From positions 1 to 60,171 of the forward strand of contig NZ_BAFP01000145.1 of NCBI RefSeq assembly GCF_000308455.1: DNA of 60,171 nt, in the 5' to 3' direction. Below are positions 51,983 through 59,797 of the stretch, piece by piece. This DNA comes from Nocardia abscessus NBRC 100374. Its GTDB lineage: Bacteria; Actinomycetota; Actinomycetes; Mycobacteriales; Mycobacteriaceae. Under the pieces are notes generated by a model that searched no databases, had not been told where the DNA came from, and worked only from the letters and a program-made list of their open reading frames with translations. Position 1 is the first letter of the stretch. Every line of letters starts with the position of its first letter. A program made the position numbers and the translations under genes.

Positions 51983-52722
51983 CGGATATCACCGACGACT
52001 ACACCACGTGGGACGCGGCGTACGTGCTCGGCTCCCTCACCCGCGACGAGCGCCTCCGGTACGAGAGCCACCTCGCGGGCTGCCCCGACTGCCGGGCCGC
52101 TGTGGCCGAACTCGCGGGCCTGCCGGGCATGCTCGCCCTGGTGGAGACCGACATCGCGACCGCGATGATCGAGCCGCCCGCGCAAGCGGGCGAGTTCGCG
52201 GCGGAATCGGCTCCACCGCCGATGCCTTCGCTTCCGCCACCACCGCGGCTCGCCGACGCGGCCGAACGACGCCGCCGCCGCAGCGGGTGGACGTCGGTCG
52301 GCATCGCGGTGGCCTCGGCCGCGGCCGCTGCGGCGATAGCGGTGCCGATCGCCGTCTCGCTGTCCGGGTCGGACGACTCACCGGAGCCGGGCACCAGCGA
52401 GCAGGCGTTCGTCGAACGTCAGATGACTCCGCTGGAACCGACGCCGGTGTCGGCGAGCTTCAAACTGCTCCCGGAGGGTGATCGCACGCGGCTCGTGATG
52501 TCCTGCAGCTATCCCCCGGGGGAGCAGTTGCGCTACAACTGGGACCTCGCGCTGTACGTCACCAGCACCAGCGGCCAGCAGCAGAAACTCGACGAGTGGC
52601 CCGCGGGCCCCGGCACCGAGCTGACCATCGACCGGACCATCGACGGCACGCCCGACCAGGTCCGCTCGGTCGAGATCCGCGCGGCGAACACCGGGAAGGT
52701 GCTGCTCACCGGCACGATCTGA
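51979..52722 (+). CDS. Zinc-binding anti-sigma factor (RslA-like)
   Basis: 247 residues. The N-terminal zinc anti-sigma motif H-x3-C-x2-C is at His31, Cys35, Cys38 (ESHLAGCPDCRA). A Pro-rich linker precedes a membrane helix at about residues 103-129 (VGIAVASAAAAAAIAVPIAVSL), and an extracytoplasmic domain of about 115 residues follows. It holds the cognate sigma factor until oxidation or envelope stress. Its ATG overlaps the sigma stop. Confidence 0.93.
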   Translation: MTDITDDYTTWDAAYVLGSLTRDERLRYESHLAGCPDCRAAVAELAGLPGMLALVETDIATAMIEPPAQAGEFAAESAPPPMPSLPPPPRLADAAERRRRRSGWTSVGIAVASAAAAAAIAVPIAVSLSGSDDSPEPGTSEQAFVERQMTPLEPTPVSASFKLLPEGDRTRLVMSCSYPPGEQLRYNWDLALYVTSTSGQQQKLDEWPAGPGTELTIDRTIDGTPDQVRSVEIRAANTGKVLLTGTI

Positions 52723-52731
52723 GCGATCGGA

Positions 52732-52766
52732 CGATCCCCCGCCGGGCACTGCCCCGCGGGGGATCG
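52732..52766. terminator. Bidirectional terminator between the anti-sigma and ABC permease genes
   Basis: An 11-bp stem (52732-52742 with 52756-52766) with a 13-base loop sits between converging stop codons at 52722 and 52777. Confidence 0.75.
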
Positions 52767-52776
52767 CTTGCGACGT

Positions 52777-53547
52777 TCAGCGCGCTTGCCGCCGGAAGAT
52801 CGAGGACGACCACAGGTACCCGACCACCGTGAGGCCGGCGCACCAGGCGAGCGAGATGACGCCGTTGTTGCCGATCTCGGTGCCCATCAGCAAACCGCGA
52901 ATGGTCTCGGTGAACGGCGTGAAGGGCTGGTACTCGGCGAACTGGCGCAACCCGGCGGGCATGGTGTCGGTGCCGACCAGGCCGCTGCCGAGGAACGGCA
53001 GCATCACCAGCGGGAAGGGAGTGTTGCTCGCGCTCTCCGGGTTCGGCGCGAGCAGGCCGAGCGCCACCGACAGCCAGGTGAGCGCGAACATCACCAGCGC
53101 GAGCAGACCGAAGACGGCGAGCCACTCGGCCGGGTTCGCATTCGGGCGGAAGCCGATGAGCATTGCGACGCCGGTCATCCCGGCGATGCCGAGTAGCGCT
53201 TGGATCAGCGCGCCGACCACGTGCCCGGTCAGCATGGCCGACTGTGTGATGTCCATGGTGCGGAACCGGTTCACGATGCCCTTGGTCGCGTCGGTGGCGA
53301 CCGACACCGCGACCGAGACCGTCATGTACGCCGGAATCATCAACAACATGCCGGGCGCGAGGTAGTCGATGTAGTTACCACCGGAAGACTTCTCCAGCGC
53401 GCCGCCGAAGACGAAGTTGAACACCAGCATCAGCACCGTGGGCATCAGGATGACGCCGAAGGTCATGCTCGGATAGCGCTTGGCGTGTAAGAGATTGCGC
53501 CGCAGCATGGTCGCCGAATCGGCGAGCGCGTAGGACATGGTGCTCAT
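52777..53547 (-). CDS. ABC-2 type transporter permease (DrrB-like)
   Basis: 256 residues with six helices and the ABC-2 family pattern typical of daunorubicin-resistance DrrB permeases (ILMPTVLMLVFNFVFGGALE, and LPFLGSGLVGTDTMPAGLRQFAEYQPFTPFTE near the end). It forms an exporter with the ATPase encoded just upstream; the two overlap by 4 bases. The substrate is unknown; a lipophilic compound is usual for the family. Confidence 0.93.
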   Translation of the reverse strand: MSTMSYALADSATMLRRNLLHAKRYPSMTFGVILMPTVLMLVFNFVFGGALEKSSGGNYIDYLAPGMLLMIPAYMTVSVAVSVATDATKGIVNRFRTMDITQSAMLTGHVVGALIQALLGIAGMTGVAMLIGFRPNANPAEWLAVFGLLALVMFALTWLSVALGLLAPNPESASNTPFPLVMLPFLGSGLVGTDTMPAGLRQFAEYQPFTPFTETIRGLLMGTEIGNNGVISLAWCAGLTVVGYLWSSSIFRRQAR

Positions 53548-54515
53548 CGCACGGTTTCCTTTTCGGTGGTGGGGTGTCCGGTCAGGGTCAGGAAGACGTC
53601 ATCGAGGTTGGGGGTGTGCACGGAGAGGCCCTCGACCTCGATCTGCTCATAGTCGAGCCGATCCAGCACGGCGCGCAGCGATTTCACGCCGCCGTCGCTC
53701 GGCACCGCGAGGGTGAGCTTCTCCTCGTCGTCCGGCGGCCCGGCGACGGCGCCGAGCGCGTCGGCCGCCGCGGTCAGGGCGGCACGATCGGCGAACTCCA
53801 GTCGGATGTGCCCGCCCGGCACCAGCCGCTTCAGTTCCGCCGCGGTGCCTTCGGCGACGATCTTCCCGCGGTCGAGTACCGCGATGCGATCGGCGAGCTG
53901 GTCGGCCTCCTCCAGGTACTGGGTGGTGAGGAAGACCGTGACGCGGTAGTCGTCGACCAGCCCGCGAATGATCTTCCAGATCGCGCGCCTGCTGCGCGGG
54001 TCGAGGCCGGTGGTCGGCTCGTCGAGGAAGATGATGCGCGGATCGCCGACCAGCGTCATGGCCAGATCGAGCCGCCTGGTCATGCCTCCGGAGTAGGTGG
54101 ATGCCGTCTTGTCCGCCGCGTCGACCAGGTCGAACCGCTCCAGCAGATCCGCTGCCAGCCTGCGGCTCTCGCGCCGCGGCAGGTGGTGCAGATCGGCCAT
54201 CAGCAGGAGGTTCTCGCGGCCGGTGAGCAGTTCGTCGACGGCGGAGAACTGCCCGGTCACCCCGATCTGCGCGCGTACCTGCTCGCGCTCCGCGCCGAGA
54301 TCGTGACCGCCGACGCGGATCTCGCCCGCGTCGGGATGAATCAGCGTGGTCAGGATCTGCACGGTGGTGGTCTTGCCCGCGCCGTTCGGCCCGAGCAGCG
54401 AGAAGACGGTGCCCTCCGCGACGGTGAGGTCTATCCCGTCGAGCACCAGCTGCTCACCGAACGATTTACGCAGGCCCTGTACCGAGACGGCGGGCGTGCG
54501 ATGGCCGTTGACCAT
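53544..54515 (-). CDS. ABC transporter ATP-binding protein (DrrA-like)
   Basis: 323 residues. Walker A is LLGPNGAGKTTT, the signature motif is TYSGGMTRRLDLAMT, Walker B is IIFLDEPTTGLD, and the C-terminal regulatory domain typical of DrrA is present. AAAGGAAAACCC precedes the ATG. Expression may be controlled through the AT-rich region upstream, where an EXLDI-family gene lies in the same direction. It is a cytoplasmic partner of the permease. Confidence 0.95.
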   Translation of the reverse strand: MVNGHRTPAVSVQGLRKSFGEQLVLDGIDLTVAEGTVFSLLGPNGAGKTTTVQILTTLIHPDAGEIRVGGHDLGAEREQVRAQIGVTGQFSAVDELLTGRENLLLMADLHHLPRRESRRLAADLLERFDLVDAADKTASTYSGGMTRRLDLAMTLVGDPRIIFLDEPTTGLDPRSRRAIWKIIRGLVDDYRVTVFLTTQYLEEADQLADRIAVLDRGKIVAEGTAAELKRLVPGGHIRLEFADRAALTAAADALGAVAGPPDDEEKLTLAVPSDGGVKSLRAVLDRLDYEQIEVEGLSVHTPNLDDVFLTLTGHPTTEKETVR

Positions 54516-54628
54516 GGGTTTTCCTTTCTGAACTACATATCAATATGCGAATATGGGCATGTGTAATCCACACCGCCCCCAGGGGTGCGATGCCAGACGG
54601 ATTTCGGTTGTCGCGCCGAGCGCGGCGG
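54516..54628 (-). promoter_or_regulatory. AT-rich probable promoter/operator between the EXLDI gene and the ABC exporter
   Basis: Within this GC-rich window the stretch 54530-54570 is markedly AT-rich and contains ACATATCAATATGCGAATAT with CATAT/ATATG half-sites. It lies immediately upstream of the DrrA-like start. PadR or ribbon-helix-helix regulators bind sites of this kind. Confidence 0.4.
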
Positions 54629-55159
54629 TTAGATGTCCAGGTCCTCGATCTTCGGCCCCTCGGCCAAGTCGGCCACCCGTCGATAGAGCTTGTCGGGCAG
54701 CTGCCCCTTCAACTCGTCGAGGGAATCCACCACGACGAAGATGAAGTCACCCCAGTCCTGCTGCCCGACGCCGAGCAGGCGGCGCCAGCTCTTCGGATCC
54801 TTCCAATCCTTGAGCCAACTCGAACCCGCGTCGGCGGGATATTCGTCCCAGTTCGAATACTGGGCGTGCATCACGTACTTGCCCTTGCGACTGCGATACA
54901 CCTTGACGTGTTCGATCCGCGTATCGTTGACGTCGTGCCATTCCCCGAGCAGGGTGCCGGAGAAGCGCACCTGCCGCACACCGTCACGACCGACATTGAG
55001 CACAATCTCGTCGTGGCCCTCCAGTCGGCCCTCTTCGAGTTCGATGAACCGGCGCAGCGCCGTGACCACCGCCCCCGAGAGGTTGCCGCCGACCAGTTCC
55101 TGCGCGCGCTGGAAAAGCGGCAGATCGTCGTCGGCTACATAGATCGTCTTGTTGGGCAT
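54629..55159 (-). CDS. EXLDI-family protein with ribbon-helix-helix-like N-terminus
   Basis: 176 residues from the ATG at 55159. The C-terminus is exactly EDLDI, the motif that names the EXLDI family. The N-terminal 45 residues (KTIYVADDDLPLFQRAQELVGGNLSGAVVTALRRFIELEEG) have a strand-helix-helix order like ribbon-helix-helix DNA-binding proteins; only its start KTIYVADDDL and helix 2 are quoted here as the main evidence. The middle part is rich in aromatic residues (YVMHAQYSNWDEY). The family is often next to ABC transporters. A repressor of the exporter is plausible but unproven. Confidence 0.8.
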   Translation of the reverse strand: MPNKTIYVADDDLPLFQRAQELVGGNLSGAVVTALRRFIELEEGRLEGHDEIVLNVGRDGVRQVRFSGTLLGEWHDVNDTRIEHVKVYRSRKGKYVMHAQYSNWDEYPADAGSSWLKDWKDPKSWRRLLGVGQQDWGDFIFVVVDSLDELKGQLPDKLYRRVADLAEGPKIEDLDI

Positions 55160-55168
55160 GGTTCCGAC

Positions 55169-55188
55169 TATACGTAGATGTATACGTA
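55169..55188 (-). promoter_or_regulatory. Direct repeat TATACGTA x2, 12-bp spacing, upstream of the EXLDI gene
   Basis: TATACGTA occurs at 55169-55176 and 55181-55188, just 10 bases before the EXLDI start codon. Short direct repeats about one helical turn apart are what tandem ribbon-helix-helix dimers bind, so autoregulation is a reasonable reading. Confidence 0.5.
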
Positions 55189-55295
55189 CACGCAACACCT
55201 AGGGTGAATCTTTAGCCACCCTTGAACCGTTTGACGGCCGACGACGTATATCACAGGTGTACGCAGTCGAATTTCGTCAGCGGAAGGGAGGGCCG

Positions 55296-56984
55296 ATGCG
55301 GACTCGGGCCGTGGACTATCTGGTGCGAGCGGTTTCGGCACTGGGGGTGCGACACATCTTCGGAGTGGACGGCGCCAACATCGAGGACCTCTACGACGCG
55401 ATCTTCGACGCGCCGGACCACGTGACCGGGGTGGTCGCCAAACACGAGTTCTCCGCGGCCACCATGGCCGACGGCTACGCCCGTACCACCGGCGGACTCG
55501 GCGTGGTCGCGGCGACCTCGGGCGGTGGCGCGATGAATCTGGTCGCCGGACTTGCCGAATCTTTCGCTTCGCGGGTGCCGGTCCTCGCACTGGTCGGGCA
55601 GCCCCCGACCCTCCTGGAGGGCAACGGCGCGTTCCAGGACACCAGCGGACGCGCGGGCGCCATCGATGCCGTCCGCCTGTTCGGCGCGGTCAGCACCTAT
55701 TGCGCACGGGTGGAAAACGCCGCCGACCTGCCGGATCGCCTCGACAGGGCGGTGTCCGCCGCCCGGCGCGGCGGCCCGGCGGTACTGCTGCTGCCCAAAG
55801 ACGTCCAGCAGGCCGATCTGGGCGACGTCGCGCCGTTGCGTCCGACTCCGGGAAGGCATGGGTCCGACCAGGCCGCGATCGCCCGCGTTCGCGCCGTGCT
55901 CAGCACCGCACGGCACACCGGAAAGATCGTGATCATCGCGGGCGATCAGGTCGCGCGCGACGACGCGCGCGACGAGCTGGCTCGCCTGGCCACCGCACTG
56001 AACGCCGCCGTGGGCGTCGCGCCGGACGCGAAGGACACCTACGACAACACCGATCCGGGCTTCTGCGGTGTCGCGGGCACCATGGGTCACCCCGAACTGG
56101 CCGCGGCCATCCGGTCCTCGGCCCTGTGCCTGCTGGTCGGCACCCGATTGCCGGTGCCCACCCGCGCCGGCTTGGAGACTTCGCTGGCCGACCGCACGGT
56201 GGCGAGCATCGGCGTGGCGCCGCCCTACCTGCCCACCATCCACGCGACCAGTACCGATCTGTCGCGGACACTCGCCGACCTCGCCGACGCACTGGATGAC
56301 GGCCGCACCGGATCCGAACACGTCCCTGCGGCGCAACCACCGACTTCCCTGCGCGTGCCCGCCTCCTCCGGTCCGGGTCTGCGCTACCGGGATGTCGTCG
56401 AGACGATCGATGCCGCCTTGCCGGAAGGCACCGATGTCTTCGCCGACGCGGGCAATACCGGCGCGGCCGTCGTGCACCATCTCCGGGTCCCACGGGACGG
56501 GCGGTTCGTGGTCGCGCTCGGCATGGGCGGGATGGGTTACGCGTTCGGCGCGGGCATCGGGTCAGCGTTCGCGCGGCACGCGAGAACAGATGGCGTGCGA
56601 CGCACGGTCGTCATCGCCGGTGACGGCGCGTTCTATATGCACGGGATGGAGTTGCACACCGCGATCGAGCATGCCCTGCCGGTCACCTTCGTCGTGCTGA
56701 ACAACAACGCGCATGCCATGTGCGTGACCAGGGAGCAGCTGTACTACCGGGATCGCTACAGCTTCAACCGATTCCGTCCGGCGCACCTGGGCTCGGGCAT
56801 CGCCGCGATGTTCCCCGGCCTGCCCGCGTTCTCGGTGCACACCGTGGGCGATCTCGGCGCCGCGCTGCGCCACTGCCTGGAAACCGAAGGGCCGTCGTTC
56901 CTTTCGATCGAATGCGACCCCGACGAGATCCCCCCGTTCCTGCCGTTCCTGACCACCGTCGAGCAATCCCGGAATCCCAGATGA
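55296..56984 (+). CDS. ThDP-dependent enzyme, acetolactate synthase-like
   Basis: 562 residues from the ATG at 55296 with GGAAGGGA upstream; a GTG at 55257 is also in frame. It has three ThDP-enzyme domains. The Pyr domain carries the activating Glu in VVAKHEFSAATMADGYAR (about residue 51). The middle domain covers about 190-320. The PP domain has the Mg-diphosphate motif GDG-x-FYMHG ... LNNNAHAM. It would decarboxylate a 2-oxo acid and join the acyl anion to an acceptor, giving an acyloin or 2-hydroxy-2-acyl product. It is not a housekeeping AHAS judging by its neighbours. First gene of a four-gene operon. Confidence 0.9.
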   Translation: MRTRAVDYLVRAVSALGVRHIFGVDGANIEDLYDAIFDAPDHVTGVVAKHEFSAATMADGYARTTGGLGVVAATSGGGAMNLVAGLAESFASRVPVLALVGQPPTLLEGNGAFQDTSGRAGAIDAVRLFGAVSTYCARVENAADLPDRLDRAVSAARRGGPAVLLLPKDVQQADLGDVAPLRPTPGRHGSDQAAIARVRAVLSTARHTGKIVIIAGDQVARDDARDELARLATALNAAVGVAPDAKDTYDNTDPGFCGVAGTMGHPELAAAIRSSALCLLVGTRLPVPTRAGLETSLADRTVASIGVAPPYLPTIHATSTDLSRTLADLADALDDGRTGSEHVPAAQPPTSLRVPASSGPGLRYRDVVETIDAALPEGTDVFADAGNTGAAVVHHLRVPRDGRFVVALGMGGMGYAFGAGIGSAFARHARTDGVRRTVVIAGDGAFYMHGMELHTAIEHALPVTFVVLNNNAHAMCVTREQLYYRDRYSFNRFRPAHLGSGIAAMFPGLPAFSVHTVGDLGAALRHCLETEGPSFLSIECDPDEIPPFLPFLTTVEQSRNPR

Positions 56985-57040
56985 ACACCCGCTTCGCCGG
57001 CAACGGTGCCGCGCCCATGCCTGCCAAGAGGAGTATCACC

Positions 57041-57700
57041 ATGACCACGAGTTCCCTCCCTGCCCTCGGCGACATTCCGGAAGGAGGGTTGCCGGGCGTG
57101 CTCCGCATCGAGAACTCCGATATCGAAGCGACCGAGCCGATCATCATCGACAGGCTGCGGTCGGTGTATCCGCACGACCAGATCTACGGCGAATACTGTC
57201 CGGTGCAGGGGTATATCAATGCGCCGCCGCGCGAAGTCTACGAATACCTCGCCGATCCCCGGTCGATGGAGGAGTGGACCTACGGCCTGCGCGAATTCGT
57301 CGAGACCGACGAGCCCGGACTCTGGCTGGCCTACGACCGGCTGGGCGCGGATACCAAGATCTACACCCGCACCGTCGTGAATCCGGACGCTATGACGGTC
57401 GACTACCACTGCGCGTGGGACCAGTCGAAGCACCTGTGGATGATCTACCTGCTGCGCGTGATCGATGCGCAAGTGGTGTTCGACAAGCCGGGTTCGGTGG
57501 TGCTGTGGGTGAACTGCAAGCACCCCTTCTACGACAAGAACCCCTATCCCGAGACCGCGCCGCCGCAGCGGCCGGAGTGGGTCGGCGACTTCTGGGAGAT
57601 GTTCTCGGCGGGTCACCAGCTGGAGATGGACAACCTCAAGGCCATCTGCGAGTACCGGGCCGCGCACGGCCTGCCCGTCAAGCCCGACTGGATGAAGTGA
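57041..57700 (+). CDS. SRPBCC-fold protein of the ThDP/KAS-III operon
   Basis: 219 residues from the ATG at 57041, which has AAGAGGAGT 8-16 bases upstream; an ATG at 56981 overlapping the preceding stop would add 20 residues. The fold is suggested by CPVQGYINAPPREVYEYLADPRSMEEWTYGLREFVE, whose opening (INAPPREVYEYLADP) is the usual first strand-helix of SRPBCC proteins, and by conserved W/F residues in WAYD-like and FWEMFSAGHQLEMDNLK segments. Members bind hydrophobic ligands or act as aromatases and cyclases. It lacks a signal peptide. A role in binding or cyclising the pathway product is inferred. Confidence 0.8.
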   Translation: MTTSSLPALGDIPEGGLPGVLRIENSDIEATEPIIIDRLRSVYPHDQIYGEYCPVQGYINAPPREVYEYLADPRSMEEWTYGLREFVETDEPGLWLAYDRLGADTKIYTRTVVNPDAMTVDYHCAWDQSKHLWMIYLLRVIDAQVVFDKPGSVVLWVNCKHPFYDKNPYPETAPPQRPEWVGDFWEMFSAGHQLEMDNLKAICEYRAAHGLPVKPDWMK

Positions 57701-57707
57701 GAAGCAA

Positions 57708-58754
57708 GTGATCACCCCGATGCACCCGAACATTCCCGGCCTGCCGCAGGTCTCCCTCGTCGACGTGGCCTCTTACCTGCCCGGCGAACCGGTCGGCACC
57801 GAATACTTCACCCAGTTCTCCCGCTCGGACCGGATGGCGAAGAACGTCATGTTCCGCGCGCCCAAGGGCCGCTACCACGTGGCGCGCGAGGAGACCGCGG
57901 TGGACATGGTCGAACGCGCCGTCGCCCCGCTGATCGAGCGCAACGGCGCCGACGCGATCGCCGAAGTCGACGTTCTCATCACCCACACCCAACTGCCGGA
58001 TAATCCGGTGCTCGGCTGCGGGCCCGAGGTGGCGCGACGGCTCGGCATCCGTCCCACGTTCGTCTACGACGTGCACAACGGCGGGTGCGCGGCGTTCGTG
58101 CACATGATGGCGATGGCCCGCATGATCCTGCAGACCACCGCCGCCCGCACCGCGCTGATCGCGGCCACCCAGAACTGCGCGGGACCGGTGTTCACCCAGA
58201 CCGAGATCCGCAAGCTGGCCCAAGCGCCGGTGCCGGGCGACGGCTGCGGCGTGGGACTGCTCCGCAAGGACGACAGCGCGCCGATTCTCGACCTCGAATG
58301 CCGCACCTATCCCGAATTCGCCGGAGACATGGACTTTTCCACTCGCGGCGAGCGCAAGTACTGGGAGCCGGGCGAGGGCCAAGCGTGCGTCAGCTTCACC
58401 GAGTCCAAGGTCAGCAAGGTGTTCGCCCGCGGCAACCGGCTGGTTCCGGAAGTGGCCCTCGCGGTGTGCGATCGGATCGGCGTGCGGGGACGCGACGTCG
58501 ACACGTTCGTCACCAACCAGCCGAACCGGCTGTTCCTGCGCAACTGGCACGACGCGCTGGAGTTGCCGCCCGAGCGGCACCCGGACACCTTCGACTCCTG
58601 CGGGAATCTGTTCGCCGCCGGTATCCCGGTGACCCTGGACGTGGAGAACCGGGCGGGACGGCTGCCCAACGGATCGCTGGTCCTGATGGCGGCGTTCGCG
58701 CACGCGGGCGACTTCGCGGGCGCGGCCGCCGTCCGCTGGGGGGCCGCGCGATGA
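57708..58754 (+). CDS. KAS III (FabH)-like condensing enzyme or acyltransferase with altered active site
   Basis: 348 residues from a GTG at 57708, 7 bases after the SRPBCC stop. The thiolase-fold nucleophile Cys is in DVHNGGCAAFVH (about residue 129). The expected His of the HQAN motif reads TNQPNRLF, so Asn stands in its place, while the third residue (Asn in SCGNLFAAG) is kept. This suggests acyl transfer to a small acceptor, not decarboxylative chain elongation, as in KAS-III relatives of natural-product pathways. No acyl carrier protein is adjacent. Confidence 0.85.
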   Translation: MITPMHPNIPGLPQVSLVDVASYLPGEPVGTEYFTQFSRSDRMAKNVMFRAPKGRYHVAREETAVDMVERAVAPLIERNGADAIAEVDVLITHTQLPDNPVLGCGPEVARRLGIRPTFVYDVHNGGCAAFVHMMAMARMILQTTAARTALIAATQNCAGPVFTQTEIRKLAQAPVPGDGCGVGLLRKDDSAPILDLECRTYPEFAGDMDFSTRGERKYWEPGEGQACVSFTESKVSKVFARGNRLVPEVALAVCDRIGVRGRDVDTFVTNQPNRLFLRNWHDALELPPERHPDTFDSCGNLFAAGIPVTLDVENRAGRLPNGSLVLMAAFAHAGDFAGAAAVRWGAAR

Positions 58755-59797
58755 GTGTGCTCGTCGACGGCACCCGGCCCTCCCGCCGGCTCCAGGCGCC
58801 CCGGGTGCCGCCCCGGTTCGACCTCACCCTGAGCGAGAATCCGTTCCCGCCGCTGCCTTCGGTGCTGCGGGCCGTGCACATGACGCTGGCTCACGCCAAC
58901 CGGTATCCGGAGTTCCTGCCGCGTCGGCTGCCGTCACTGATCGCTCGGCATGTGGGTGTGCGGGCGGATCAGGTGGTGGTCGGCTCGGGGGCGACCGGCG
59001 TGGCATTGCAGATCATGCAGACGCTGGCCACGCCGGGAGCGGAGATCGTCTACAGCGCGCCGACGTTCGACGGGTACCCGATCATGGCCGAGATGACCGG
59101 GCTCGAAGCCGTGCCGGTGCCGCTGGGCACCGCGGGCAACCAGGATCTGCGGGCGATGCGCCGCGCCATCGACCGGCGCACCGCACTGGTCGTGGTGTGC
59201 CGTCCGCACAATCCCACCGGAACGGTGATCACGGCGGAGGAGTTGAAGGCGTTCCTGTCCGACATGCCCGCCCGGATTCCGGTGATCCTCGATGAGGCGT
59301 ACGTCGAATTCCTCGGCGCCGCCGAGTGCGTCGACCCGCTGGCACTCATCGCGAAGCACCCGAACCTGCTGATCCTGCGTACCTTCTCGAAGGCGTACGG
59401 CTTGGCCGGGCTGCGGATCGGTTACGCCTTCGGCAGGCCCGAGCTGATCGCGCGGGTGGGCAAACTGCAACTGCCGTTCGGGCTGAGCGCGGCGGCGGTG
59501 GCCGCGGTCACCGCCTCCTACGCCGCCCAACCCGAACTCGCCGCACGGACCCTGCGCATCACCGAGGCGCGCGACGCGCTCCGCGGCGCACTGGTGGCTC
59601 GCGGATTCGCGGTGCCGGAAAGCCGCGCCAACTTCCTCTACGTTCCCGGGCCCGGCACGACCACAGCCCTACGCCGCGCGGGCATCGCCGCGAAGTCCTA
59701 TCCCGACGGCAGCGCCCGGATCGCCGTCGGCGACCCGTCCGCCGACAATGCGGTCCTCCAGGCGCTCACCTCGGGTCCGGCTATCGGAACGTCATAA
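58751..59797 (+). CDS. HisC/Pat-like PLP aminotransferase (class I/II)
   Basis: 348 residues; the ATG overlaps the KAS-III stop as ATGA. The PLP Lys is in RTFSKAYGLAGLRIGY, the PLP-contacting Asp in VILDEAYVEF, the Asn in RPHNPTGT, and the N-terminal substrate motif is DLTLSENPF. The family includes histidinol-phosphate and aromatic amino acid aminotransferases. Here it may supply the 2-oxo acid used by the ThDP enzyme or aminate the ketone product. Last gene of the operon. Confidence 0.92.
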   Translation: MSVLVDGTRPSRRLQAPRVPPRFDLTLSENPFPPLPSVLRAVHMTLAHANRYPEFLPRRLPSLIARHVGVRADQVVVGSGATGVALQIMQTLATPGAEIVYSAPTFDGYPIMAEMTGLEAVPVPLGTAGNQDLRAMRRAIDRRTALVVVCRPHNPTGTVITAEELKAFLSDMPARIPVILDEAYVEFLGAAECVDPLALIAKHPNLLILRTFSKAYGLAGLRIGYAFGRPELIARVGKLQLPFGLSAAAVAAVTASYAAQPELAARTLRITEARDALRGALVARGFAVPESRANFLYVPGPGTTTALRRAGIAAKSYPDGSARIAVGDPSADNAVLQALTSGPAIGTS

